Below are positions 24,958 to 36,200 of a stretch of DNA of 64,000 bases, in pieces. This stretch comes from Isoetes taiwanensis (lineage: Eukaryota > Streptophyta > Lycopodiopsida > Isoetales > Isoetaceae): positions 1,829,873-1,893,872 of the forward strand of contig JAJEKV010000048.1 in assembly GCA_021234155.1 (NCBI GenBank), given 5' to 3'. Positions within the stretch are counted from its first letter, which is position 1. Each line of letters begins with the position of its first letter. A program made the position numbers and the translations under genes. Under the pieces are notes generated by a model. The model had not been told where the DNA came from. It made no database searches and saw only the letters and a list, made by a program, of their open reading frames with translations.

Positions 24958-25475
24958 TAGTGTCTAATGGTTTAGGGCTAGACACCCAATTAGTGCAATC
25001 CTGTAACAAGAAGTTCCTAGCAGTTATTGAGAGCCCATCAAGTTCAAAATACCGAACTGTGTCTGTGAAGGCAATGCAGCTGAATCTTTCAAGAACCTCA
25101 TCTTATCTTTTTTGGAGCAGAGTGCAGGCATTGATTCCACCATAAGAATGTGCTACCAGCAAAAAGCGCTCTGCAGGCAAAACTTTTATAATAGTATTCC
25201 ATGCATATATGACATGCATATCTGAAGAACTGTTGAAGGGGATATCGAAGGTTCCCTTAGTTGTTTCAACACTTTTCAAATTAGGGTTCAGCACCACCAC
25301 ACCAATTTCATTCTGACTGGCCCAGGTTAAAAAGGGCAACACACTACCGGAATATAAAGAATCATTAATACAAAGTTTCCTAGCCCATTGCCCTGCCGCG
25401 ACTTGCCCTGTTCCACATAAAAGAATAAGTACTGTCTTGGATGTATGAGCAGTTGAAGAGACAAAGATAGGGCAT
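24958..25475 (-). pseudogene. ARB2/FAM172-domain gene fragment, part 1 (3' side of a split gene)
   Basis: The minus-strand reading contains KTVLILLCGTGQVAAGQWAR, ICIND-like KLCINDSLYSG, IGVVVLNPNL and LLVAHSYGG. These are hallmarks of the ARB2 alpha/beta-hydrolase-like domain found in FAM172A and in fission yeast Arb2, the latter a component of the Argonaute siRNA chaperone complex; HSYGG is the nucleophile elbow-like motif. An in-frame TAA follows ACTLLQKR (25103-25105), after which the family-like sequence continues (RFSCIAFTD), so it is disrupted. Retrotransposon A is inserted at 25475/25476. The same reading frame resumes on the far side at 50499, showing that the fragment predates the insertion. 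The missing N- and C-terminal regions suggest it was already a fragment. Confidence 0.75.
25471..25475. other. Target site duplication of element A, left copy (GGCAT)
   Basis: GGCAT directly precedes the LTR start TGTGACGCTCC. The identical pentamer follows the far LTR at 50499-50503. Confidence 0.95.
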
Positions 25476-25949
25476 TGTGACGCTCCCTGAACATATACGG
25501 CACTCCGGACGTATATGTACAGGGACTTCCCCCTCCCATGGCAATCAACTCGCCATGAGCAGGGCCCTCCGTCTACCTCGGACTACCCGCATAAGAGATA
25601 CCCGGGGGAAGGACACGGAGGTGTCATTCCGGTCCATACCTTCAATGGATCTCCTATATCTCGGAAGCGTAAATACAAGGTTAGCATACAGCATAATCAT
25701 ATAATAAATAACCAGCACGAAGGGTGGCACATCCATCCAAATAATAGCAACAGAGAAGATACATCTAATACTAAGGAAAACATCCCAAACCCAAGGTTCT
25801 ACCCCGGCTCAGACTCCAATGGGGATCGACTGACGGCTAGGTCTCAGGAGATCAGCAGACAGAATCTTAACAAGGCGTTGGCTGGCATAGAAGATTGGCT
25901 AGGGTTGTCTATTCCATCCGCCCCTCCTGTGCACACTTTGCAGATGAGC
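25476..25949 (-). repeat. Element A 3' LTR, outer part (split by element B)
   Basis: Matches 48960-49437 of the other LTR almost base for base, then stops at the insertion point of element B. The rest of this LTR resumes at 39120. Confidence 0.95.
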
Positions 25950-27589
25950 TGTGACGTTCCAAGGGAATATACGCCATAAATACGTATATTCCTGGACTCG
26001 TCACCATACAAGTCTACCTAGGTAGCCTTGTATGCCTCGGATAAGTGGCAAGGGGTGCACATCTAAGTTAATTGTTAACTTAGATAACCTTAGGATAAGG
26101 CCCATTTCCACATGGCCTTATCCTATTGGGCAACCGCCACACGGCCTTATTTTAGTGGTGCCACGTGGCATCCCACATGGACCCACACCTATATGAGCCC
26201 TAACCCTAACCCTAGACCCTTTTTCCTGACCTAGCACCTGAGCTCTCATCCACGTGCCCGAAACCCCGTTTCGAGCACCGTTCGTCATAGTCTAGCCTGG
26301 AGCAGCAGCCCCTGGAAGGTGTGTATGATCGTAGAGGGAGCAAGCCTTCGAACCACGTCTAGGAGCATGGAGACGCCAGGGATGGGAGGAAGCGCTTCTG
26401 GAGGAGGTAGGTTGAGTAGAGTTCATGTTAGTTCATCCGAAGTCAAGACTCGAGGGGGTTAGTGATTACGTGGTCTAGAGTAGAGCCACCCTAGATCCTT
26501 TGTTGAACATCTTGAACCCTAATCAAGGAACCCTAACTGTTAGTTAGCTATGTATGTTAGGTTAAGATGTTCATATGATATTGATATTGATCATGATGTG
26601 ATGTATGTGATATTGGTTGATCATGTGCTCCTCTTGTATTGGGAAGGGGGGTAGAGACCTAGGGCCATATGTAGTATGCTCCTAGTGTAGATCCCTTAGT
26701 TCCTATTAGTTGCGGCCCCGCGCATAGGAACCCACCGCTATGGAAGCTATGATGTGACTCAAAGCACCACACAACGGGCTAGAGGCAAGATGGAGGGTGG
26801 ATCCCCGCCGAGTGGGGGCTTCGGGGATCCCACAAAGGCTAGGGCTTATGGTCTGGTCACTTCGGTGTGGGCGAGCATGGGTCCGACACCTCCCGGGCAA
26901 TGGTGTCGCCCGCCTCTCAAGAGTTGCAAGTGTCCGCTTGGCTCTTGTTTTGGGGGTTCAATGGCACGAATCGTGTGTCGCCACGATTCTCTAGCCTCCT
27001 CGTGGAGCCTCTAGACCCCGGAAGGGGAGATGCAACCCTTCCTACCTCGCCGGACCGTGGAGATGCAACCTAGAGTAGACCCGATGGGTGATGCCATGGG
27101 ATTGCGTGATCCTGAAGGTTAGAGTCATGCCACGCCTTGATCTAGCCCATCTGCAAAGTATGCACAGGAGGGGCGGATGGAGTGGTCAACCCTAGCCATT
27201 GTCTTATGCCAGCCCCGCCATTGTTATGACTCGGTCTGCTCTATCTTGAGGCCTATCTAGTCAGTCAACTACCCTATGTGTCAGAGCCACGGGTAGGAGC
27301 TCTCATGTTTCATGGCATATGATTATGTTCTTTGCATCTATGGATGTGCGGTTGAGCTACCCTCGAGGTAGCCTATTGTATTGTATTGCTAGTTCTGATG
27401 TGTTTATGCTTCCGCTGTGATAGGAGCCCATAGGGGAAGGGCGCGCAAGACATCTTCGTGTCCCCTTTCTGCACTACGGAGGTTCCAGAGTGCGGGATAG
27501 ACGGAGGGCCTGTGCGGTTGTTGAGCCGGACGGGGGATTTCCTGCCGAGTGTACGGCCGGGCGCCGTATGTTTAGCAGGGAGCGTCACA
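25950..27589 (+). repeat. Element B 5' LTR, 1640 bp
   Basis: Begins TGTGACGTTCC and ends AGCGTCACA. Highly similar to 37502-39114 with scattered substitutions and small indels, so the insertion is not very recent. Confidence 0.96.
26160..26220 (+). promoter_or_regulatory. LTR promoter-like region: G-box, TATA-like, telo-box
   Basis: GCCACGTGGCA (palindromic G-box core CACGTG) is followed by CTATATGAG (26190-26198) and CCCTAACCCTAACCCTAG, a telo-box-like run. The same cluster occurs in the second LTR near 37712-37770. G-boxes and telo-boxes are common in plant promoters; use as the transcription start of element B is inferred. Confidence 0.5.
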
Positions 27590-27590
27590 A

Positions 27591-27602
27591 TGGTATCAGA
27601 GC
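27591..27602 (+). other. Element B primer binding site (tRNA-iMet type)
   Basis: TGGTATCAGAGC begins two bases after the 5' LTR end, the standard primer site of plant LTR retrotransposons that use initiator Met tRNA. Confidence 0.95.
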
Positions 27603-28165
27603 GATGTTCTTGGTTGACCAGGAACTAGCACTGACCATAACCATGAAAGTAGTCTAACTGGCCTATAGGGGTGTGAAATAAAAATTTCCACCATCGAACC
27701 CCGAAAATAAGGGAAAAATTTTTTCTCTTAGGTAGTGGGTTCGGAGTAAGGTTAAGTGTTAGACGAAGGAATGAGTGAGTCTAATTCATCTTCTAGTAAA
27801 TTTGGAGTGAAAATTATGCATCTGCACCAAATTTCACCTAAAATGGGTCGAAGAATCATGCCAATCGGAGACCCGAGTGAAAAATGGCGCAAATCCATAA
27901 TTAGCACTTCAAACCATTAGAAAATTCGAAAAATCTAAGGTATAATACGAATTAATACAGGGTTAATACATACATTAATAATTAAATAATTACTAAATAA
28001 GGTGTAATTAATAAGGGAGGTTAATAAATAGGGGTAATTATGGTGGGAGAATATTCCTAGGACCCTCCTTTTTAAATATCTGACACCTCATTCTCTCTCC
28101 AAACCTTCCCACCACCACCTCTCTCTTGCTCAGCTTTACGTCATCCATTTCTTGAACCGTAAGAT

Positions 28166-29281
28166 ATGGCTCGAACCAAACAAACAGCGAGGAAGTATAA
28201 TGAGCGACCTACCCTCTCTATGGCGCTAAAGCGGAAAGCCAGGCAAGACGCCAAGAAGGTTCCTGAGCACCTTCGACCGAAGCCGGGAGATGAGGAGTTT
28301 CCCTCCAGCAGCAGCGGCGACACCTTCCACGACGCCGAAGAGGACGCACCTAGCCCCAGCAGCAGCTCTTCATCGGCGGGCACCCAGAGAACCGGCGAGT
28401 CCCGCCACTTTGGGCCCTCGTCGGAGGTAGAAGAGCAAAGTTGAAGAGCGTGGGCGCAGCAAAGCAGTGCAGAGCACCAAACTCAAGAGGCGGGCCCTTC
28501 AGCACCAAAGAAGAAGGGCAAGGAGAAAGTTGCAGAGTGGCCGGAGGAGAAGGCCGCTAGGAAGAAGAGGGAGCGCGAGCGGGAGCTGAGGCGGCAGGAG
28601 AGAAGGACCAAGAGAAGAAACGACAGACCTCGCCAAACTGTCGTTATTGAAGAGCCTCGTGAAGAGGAGGAGGTACAGGAAGGGGGAGACGGCGAGGAGG
28701 AGGAGGAGCAGCAGGGCCCCGACGCGAGACCACCTTACCCTAAGTGGCCGGAGCCACCGAAGGTGGTCAAGAAGCAGAAGGTGGGAGAACGGGAATTCAT
28801 GCTCCGTCAGGATCGTGAATTCATGCGCAAAATGACGGCATACAAAGAGTACCTCCGTCGCTGGACGAGGTACAACGACTGGTACTGCCGTCAGGAAGTG
28901 CAGAGGGCCGTCGAGGGCGGCAGGCCGAAGAAAAATCAGCCTAAGCCACCCCCACCTAGACCGGAAAAACCCAAAAGGGTTCACCATGGGCCGAATAGTC
29001 CGCACGCCCGGGTGTTTAGGGAGATCAAGCACTTCCAAATGTGCACAAATCTCCTCATAAGGAAGGCGCCCTTCGAGCGTCTCCTTAGGAAAGTCATGCA
29101 GGAATTTCGGACCGATTATAGGGTTACCCCTCTAATGACCCGGGCCCTGCAAGAGGCCGCTGAAGCAGAGCTGGTGCAGCTCTTTGAGGAAGGGAATCTC
29201 TGTGCCATCCATGCTAAGAGAGTCACCCTTATGCCGAAGGACATTCACTTAGCACGGAGGATTCGCAGGGAGAGGCCCTAG
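28166..29281 (+). CDS. Element B ORF1: histone H3-like protein with H3 tail and H3 fold (one in-frame stop)
   Basis: One reading frame runs from ATG 28166 to TAG 29279-29281, 371 codons, broken only by TGA at 28442-28444. Residues 2-10 are ARTKQTARK, identical to canonical H3 positions 1-9 (K4 and K9 kept; Ser10 replaced by Tyr). The middle is a Ser/Glu/Lys-rich, low-complexity acidic and basic linker (about residues 40-260). The last 95 residues are an H3 fold: FREIKHFQ (alpha-N), [15 protein letters not shown] (alpha-1), FRTDYR (loop 1, no CENH3-type insertion), [15 protein letters not shown] (alpha-2), [21 protein letters not shown] (loop 2/alpha-3). K56 is Met and K79 is Arg. The ORF lies in sense between the 5' LTR and gag, where normal chromoviruses carry nothing. 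Nucleosome incorporation is plausible but unproven. Confidence 0.9.
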
Positions 29282-29499
29282 AGCCTCAATTTTGAAATTT
29301 TGTTGAGAAGTTAAATTTTCATGTAATGGTGTTTTCCCTAGTAATATGAAAGTTGTTTTTTTCCTCTGTAAGTAAAAAACTTTTGATGTTGAAATGTAGG
29401 AAATTAAACTCAATTGGAGTAGAATTCTTTATAGCATGCTTAGGAATACCCTAGAAATCATGTCTACAACGAAATTTTGACAAAAAAATCATCGAAAAA

Positions 29500-29805
29500 G
29501 CAAAAATTGGGGCCACCGGGTGAGACCGCGCCAACGGCCTCTGCGTCCGTGACAAGGGCGCGTTTCGCGCGGATTCACTCGGGTGCACCGAAAATTCGCT
29601 TTTAGGTGTTAGTTTTGCTCAAAATAAGTTGCTAGTTAGGCTAGAATTGATCCAATTAGTCATGCTAGCATCTTCAAACTCCCAAAAATGACCAAAAATG
29701 GCTCCAAAATAGGCCAACCGGTGAGACCAGCCAAACGCTGTCATGGTCAGCGACGCGGAGGCCATCCGCGCGGATTCACCCGGGTCAGCCCATTTTCGAC
29801 CCAAA
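29500..29805 (+). repeat. Imperfect direct repeat in the spacer after the histone ORF
   Basis: Two copies about 190 bp apart (about 29508-29605 and 29700-29800) share 'ggccaaccggtgagacc.gccaa', 'cgcgcggattcac.cgggt' and adjacent CG-rich segments. Function unknown; possibly an upstream element of the TATA-box-like site at 29965. Confidence 0.6.
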
Positions 29806-29964
29806 TTGGCCAAATTTGACCAAACAAACTGCCATGTAGTGTTTCTTGCTTTGTTTTGCTTATATTTGCACTTCATGGTAACTCATTTGGACACCCATAG
29901 CCATAGAACCAAGGCTTTCTTATGTAGGTACCTTTTTGCACGAATCCCGAGGCCAACCATAGTC

Positions 29965-29974
29965 TATAAAAAGG
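29965..29974 (+). promoter_or_regulatory. Internal TATA box of element B, before ORF2
   Basis: TATAAAAAGG, a strong TATA consensus, lies about 147 bp before the first ATG of the ORF2 region (30112). Element A has CTATAAAG at the equivalent place, which supports a conserved internal promoter (inference). Confidence 0.5.
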
Positions 29975-30111
29975 GGCCTCATTTGCCATTTTCCCTTCAA
30001 CAGAACTGCTCCCAGCCACTTAGGCGATTTTCTGATTCCTCACTGATCTTTGCAAGCCATTTTCTGCACCCTTCTTTGCTCAATGGCCAAAGAACTTTGA
30101 AAGATGGTACA

Positions 30112-31620
30112 ATGTCAGCAAGCCATATCCATCAGCTCCTGGCTGAGCAAGCCTTCTCTCAGGTTTGACCACTTGTTTGATCTTCATGCAACTCGCCTAG
30201 AACACCATACTACACCGATATCATGTGCCAATACGACCAACGTGTCCCCGCCTTTGGGAAGTTAGACTACCTCCTAGGGGAGGGAATTGGGTTTCTCCGA
30301 GACACCCATTAGGTCGAGAGATGGGAGGATCCAAAGGCAAGAAGCAGCTATGGGATAGGACTAGGACCATGCCCGACTACATGACCTGCAGACATAATAG
30401 GCATAGGTACCTTTCATCTCGCATGCGACCCTTGCCCTCTTCATGCACTATAAGTCAATCAACAAAGTAGGGGAACCTTCTGTTCAGCCCTTAGACTTAG
30501 CACCACTTGATACCCGTAGGGCCCAGGATCAAATCCTCAACATAGATTCCTCCGCGTATGAATACCATGGCACGACGTCGGGGGCACCAGTTCTGCAGAT
30601 CGACGAAGACTACGAGCAGTTAGGGGAGCAAAACCCAGAATGGGAGAGCAGGGAGGCAACAAGGATGCAGACATACATGTCAAGGCACGACGACGACATC
30701 AGAAGAGCCACCGAGCCACCGGTCGGCATCACAGCTCTGTCGCCGATAGTCATCGACGGAGAGGAGTACATTTTAGCAAATGACATCCTCAACTTGTCAT
30801 ACTGCCAGGAACAGGGACTTCGAATCGACGAGCTTCTAGGCATGATAGCACATGGGAAAAACATGGACCTCATCGACTATTCATACCAGGAGATTCCAAG
30901 AGAGCTGGCGGAGAGACACTCTTATGCGGGGGAGACAATGTCAGACATAGCAGCCTATCAGCAGATAAGGGAGATCTATCGGCAAAGCCAGAACCTATCA
31001 TTTCGTGAGGAGGAGTTCCAGCAGATACAGAGCACATGCGCACAAGCCGGGGAGGGGCCCAAGCTCAAGCCGGGCAGCTCGGAGCCAGAGCATGAGGGAA
31101 GGGTCCAAAGAAAGATCAACTTGGACAATGCAACCAAAGATGTGGAGAGACCATGAAGATCTTATGGCAGTAGATGCCTACGGCGGAGCGGCTCAAAGGA
31201 AGGGCACCGGATCGCGAGGCATGGGTAAAGGCACGGCACTTCGCTACTATCTTCCAGCCCTCAGCCAAGGGCAAATGGTAGTCTTCCACAAGGAGTTCAG
31301 CCCAAGGGGGGAAGAATCCGTGGCGCTTCTCATAGCACTCTCGGGCTTGGGCAAAGATTCAAGATATACCCCCATACGCACCACATCATCCTTTTCAACA
31401 GGGGCGTCAGCTCCCATTGCCTCGACTTTTTGCGAGGGACACCTCGGGGATGCATCACTTTCGATGAGTAGCAAAGAATCGCATCCGAACTTCCTGGAGC
31501 CGAGATGACCCGAGCACTTGAAGGAAGATCGACAAGGAACATCTTGCACAACCTCGGCAAAGGCCTCCGATTCAGGGATGTCAAGAATTTCTTTAGACTT
31601 TCAGGAGGCCATTGAATAGC
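30112..31620 (+). CDS. Element B ORF2: uncharacterised accessory protein (decayed)
   Basis: The longest intact stretch is 30443-31156 (237 codons), containing SPIVIDGEEYILANDILNLS and a Glu/Gln-rich C-terminal half. Frames after 31190 continue the similarity to element A (for example MVVFHKEFSPRGEES against VLFFSKHIGPQSEAS in A) but are shifted. The order and motifs match ORF2 of element A, so the two are homologous by eye although strongly diverged. It has no zinc knuckle, protease or other motif I recognise, and it lies between the histone ORF and gag in sense. The role is unknown; it could be a partner of the H3-like protein. Confidence 0.6.
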
Positions 31621-31845
31621 TGTAAAATTTCCCTTTAAGTTTTAATTGTGCTAAATGTTTTCTTGTACCCTATTGTGCTAGTGCATATCTACTCTACCAT
31701 GTAAACTCTATGTATTAATGACTATTAACTGTTTTATAAATGCAATGCTTCGTATGATTTCCTTATAACTAAAAATAATTCAATTACAAGTAAGATTGGT
31801 CAACATCTAACCCAAATAACATGTATTGATGATCAATCCTTGCAG

Positions 31846-33255
31846 CAAGAAACACAGGCTCAGGTTCTCAAGGCCAGGGCCGACATCACCAGTGGGTTCC
31901 CAGAAACCTATTTGGACGTGATCAAGATGACAACAACGACGAAATGACGCCGGAAGCAATCAACGCAAGGCTCGTCCAGATGAGGAACCAGATGCATCAG
32001 TGATCCACCGGGCCACCCCATTGATGAATGCCCAAGAATACGCGACTGCTCCACCACCACCTCCACCGCTACCTCGGCAGAAGGCATCGAGGAAGGTCCA
32101 CAAATGGAGGGGCGGGGACAACCGTGGGAATGTCGAGAGACAGAAGAGGAAAAGGAGAAACGTAGGAGTCCAACACCACCTAGCTCCAGTTCATCGACAC
32201 TTCCGCATACCAAGACAGCTTCTAGCTCGTAAAGTGAGTCCGGCCTCCACGTAAGAGCCGGGCAAGGAAGGAAGATGATTATCAAAAGAAAGTTGACAAA
32301 GCTATGAGCAATGTGTGGAAGACTAGGAAGTTGGGTCAGTTCTTAGGGAAGGACAGTCGTATGGAGGCAAAAGCCCCGCTTGACGAGATGGAAGAGTTCG
32401 GCAACTCTTATGGCATGAAGGATAAGGATATAGGGAAAGTTGCCACAAAGAAACTTGATAGGAGCAGCTAGAATCGGTGGAAAGGCTATGCAAAGTCCAA
32501 CAAGCTCAAAAGGAACAATTGCAGATTCAAGACCTTCAAAGAAGGCCTTTTCGCGACATTATGTGCCTAGGTCACATACTAGCGTGCGATCCAACAATTC
32601 TACAGCTTGAACCAGTGGTACATTGTCGTCGAGTAAAGCAGTATACAGAGGAATTTATATGACTTAGACTCCATGTTCCCGGAGTGTCTGAAAGGCAAGC
32701 GGTGGAAACTTACATTGAGGGATTGAACAAAGAATATCAAAAGGCTAGTCCGAAAGCAATCAACCCTAAGTCGCTGGGCGTACGAGGATAAAGCCATAAG
32801 TTTGAAGAAGCTCCAAAGAACGCCGTGAGAGAGACAATCGGCCTTCAAAGGAAAGTCAACTGGCAAAGCACCAAGGGCAACACCGTAGTAAGCAATCAAA
32901 GAACTACGCCATCGAGGCCAGCAAAGAAGGAAGAGCTCGTGGTAAGAACTTTGGGGACCGTAGTCGCTAATGCATCGTGGGGCCGGTTAAAGCGATTCTA
33001 GACAGCCCGACGAAAGAGAAGAGACAGGAATGTATCGAGAAGAAGCTATGTTTTAGGTGCTTCCAGCCAGGGCACCGAACACATGATTGCCCATTCGTCA
33101 TGCATGCAGCTTTGGCAGAGCTCATGGATTGGGATTCACCAACAGAAGCTGATGAAGACGACGACAAGCATGAGGCCCAGGACTTCATAGATGGTGAGTG
33201 CCATATCTGTGCAAATATTGAGTCGGGTGATATAGAAAATCACGACAAAGATTAA
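31846..33255 (+). pseudogene. Element B gag with zinc knuckle (frameshifted)
   Basis: Gag-like coding, broken over several frames, follows a splice-acceptor-like ccttgcag at 31839-31846. The nucleocapsid zinc knuckle CFRCFQPGHRTHDC (CX2CX4HX4C) is intact near 33048-33090, within the open piece 32977-33255. Gag forms the virus-like particle and binds the RNA. The copy cannot give a full-length gag. Confidence 0.8.
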
Positions 33256-33279
33256 GGGCCGATGGAATCATAGATAGCA

Positions 33280-36200
33280 AACCATATGTAGTCCTCATAG
33301 ACACAGGTAGCTCTCACAATTTTGCCTCTCCTAGGCTGGCTGCCCTAATGAAGAACAAGGTATTGAAGTCTAAGCCAAGGCCAGTTGCTATGGCAAACGG
33401 CGCCATTCGGCACACTAAGGGGAGGAGGATTACATTCGACATAGACCTTAGTGGAAGTAAGTGGCCGATGGGGGCAGAGGTCATGGAGATTGGAAGGTAT
33501 GACCTTATAGTAGGAATGGAGTTCCTAAAGCCAGAAAAGCCATGATCGATCTGCGACCGCAATGAAGTCGCCATGACAAAGACCGGACGGCACCAAATTC
33601 ATAGTGAGAGGTAAGAAGGCAGCTTCTTCTATGCAGTGTATTTCTTTGAAGCAGCTAAGGAAAAGTATAGAAAGAAATAAGGTGGATTACATTTTGAGAT
33701 TAGAGGCAATTGAGCCCAATAAACAGGATGGAAACGACCAAAAGGGGAAGCAGTTGCCCAAGCCAGTAGCAAGGCTTATTTCGGAATTCAAGAATGTATT
33801 TCCGGATGAAATCCGGCAACTACCACCTTACAGGGGTGTGGAGTGTGAGATCACATTGGCACCAGATGCTAAGCCTACCAGCAAGGCACCATACAGGATG
33901 AGCACACCAGAGTTGACAGAGCTTAAGAAGCAACTCCAGGAATTGCTTGAGCTTGGTTTTATTAGAGCAAGTGTGTCTCCTTTTGGAGCACCCATACTCT
34001 TTGTGAAGAAGAAAGATGGCAGTTTAAGAATGTGCATAGACTATCGCCAGCTCAACAAGCAGACGATAAAGAATAAGTATGCATTGCCAAGGGCAGATGA
34101 TTTGATGGACCAGCTCCAAGGAGCAAAGGTATTCTCTAAAATTGACTTAAGGTCAGGATACCACCAAATAAGGATAAAGGAAGAAGATATCCATAAGACC
34201 GCCTTGACGCTATGGTCACTTTGAGTTTACGGTAATGCCCTTTGGATTGTCGAATGCTCCAAAGCAACTTTTATGCGCCTCATGAACGACGCCGTCTTGG
34301 ATTTTCTAGATGAGTTTGTCATTGTCTTCTTCGACGACATTCTAGTCTACAGCAAGTCCATTGAAGATCATAGTCAGCATTTGAGAAGGGTGTTAGAAAA
34401 GTTGAAGCGGCATCGTTTGTATGGAAAGCTCTCCAAATGCCACTTTGCTACGGAAAAGAGTGGAGTACTTGGGCCATGTCATATCGGGCGGAAGGGTATC
34501 TCCACCGACCCCATAAAAGATCGGCAATAGTAGATTGGCCAGCTCCAAAGAATGTGGCGAAGTAAGAAGCTTTCTAGGTCCGGCGGGGTTATTACGAAAA
34601 AGTTCGTGAAGGACTTTGCTAAGTGGGCGTCCCCTTTGACGGACCTCACTAAGAGTGCTAAGGTGAAAGATTGGAGAACACATTGGTTAGAAAATGTTCA
34701 AGCTTCATTTGAAAAGCTTAAGGAGGCCTTAACAACAACACCAGTGCTAGTTTACGCCAGATCCGCATAAGGACAAGATAGTAGCAACAGATGCAAGTAA
34801 GATAGCGGCAATGTGGAGTCCTTATGCAAGAAGGAAGAGTAATAGCTTATGATTCCAAGAAGTTGAACGACACCGAAAGCAGCTATCCAACCCATGATCG
34901 GGAACTTCTAGCTATTGTCAGAGCTCTTCGTATTTGGAGGCATTATTTGCTCGGGAGGAAGTTTCAGTTAGATACTGATCACCAGAGCCTCCAATACATC
35001 TTTACCCAACCACTCCTTAATCTAAGGCAAAGGAGGTGGATGGAATTCCTAGAAGAGTATGACTTTGAGATTGCTTATAAGCCAGGTAAGTTGAATGTGG
35101 TCGCCGACGCTCTTTCTAGAAGACCTCTTGAGACGAGAACTCATTGTAATGCTATATCAACACTTTCGAGTGGATATGACAAGAAAATTGAGGAGACATT
35201 ACCATTTGATGGTGATTTCAAGGAGGTGTGGGAAAGCCTCTCTAGGGAGGCTAGAACAGATAAGGAACGAGAAGCCTTCAAGCATTATAAGAAGGAAGGC
35301 AACTTGTTATATCATAAGCATAAGTTGTGTGTACCAATCGTCGGTATAAGGAAGCTAATTCTTCATGACACACACAACAGCCCAATAGCGGGGGCATGCG
35401 GGGTTTATGAAGACCTACTTCAAGATTCGGTAGCTACTTCGGCCGGAATGAAGAAGCGGAGATAGCAAGATATATAATGCGTGAGTGCCGGTTGTGTCAA
35501 CAAACCAAAGCGGCAGACTTAAATTCCGTGAGCCTTGGAACCTCTAGCAGTCTTAGAATCACGAAGTGGGAAGTGGTAAGTATGAATTTTATCACAGGAC
35601 TTCCCAAGACTCTTCGAGGCAAGGATGCATTGATGGTCGTAGTAGACAAATTATCTAAGATGGCACATTTTGTGCCTTGTAGAACTACCGACACAGCATT
35701 AGATACTGCCAAGCTATTTGTGAAGGAGATTTTTAGGCTCCATGGCATGCCTCGGGAGATAATATCTGATAGAGATTCCAAGTTTATGAGTGCTTTTTGG
35801 CATGACCTCTTTAGCACCATTCAGACGAAGCTCTCCATGAGCACAGCTTATCATCCCCAAACAGATGGTCAGACGGAGAGGACGAATCGAATCATTGAAG
35901 ATATGCTTAGAAGCTTTGTGTGGAATAAGCAATCCAAGTGGGATGAGTATATCCACTTGGTGGAATTCGCCTACAATAGTGCCAAGCAGGAGTCATCTCA
36001 GATGTCTCCTTTCATGGTAAATTACGGGTACCAGTGCTTAACCCCGGACACTTGGCACAACCCCGTGTCAAAGGTTGAAGTGTCCCAGCAGATGCTAGGA
36101 GATATGCAGCAGTTGGTGGAAGAAGTGAGGGGTTACCTCCTAGCAGCAAGAAGTCGGCAGAAGAGTGTAGCCGACAAGCACAGGACCGTAAGAGAGTTCA

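Noticed and set aside
25515-27073. Several open frames inside LTR sequence, repeated at 38260-38631 and 48901-49188
   Set aside because: They fall in LTRs, occur in each LTR copy with frame breaks, and show no domain.
28499-29038. 179-codon minus-strand frame
   Set aside because: Shadow of the histone ORF of element B on the opposite strand.
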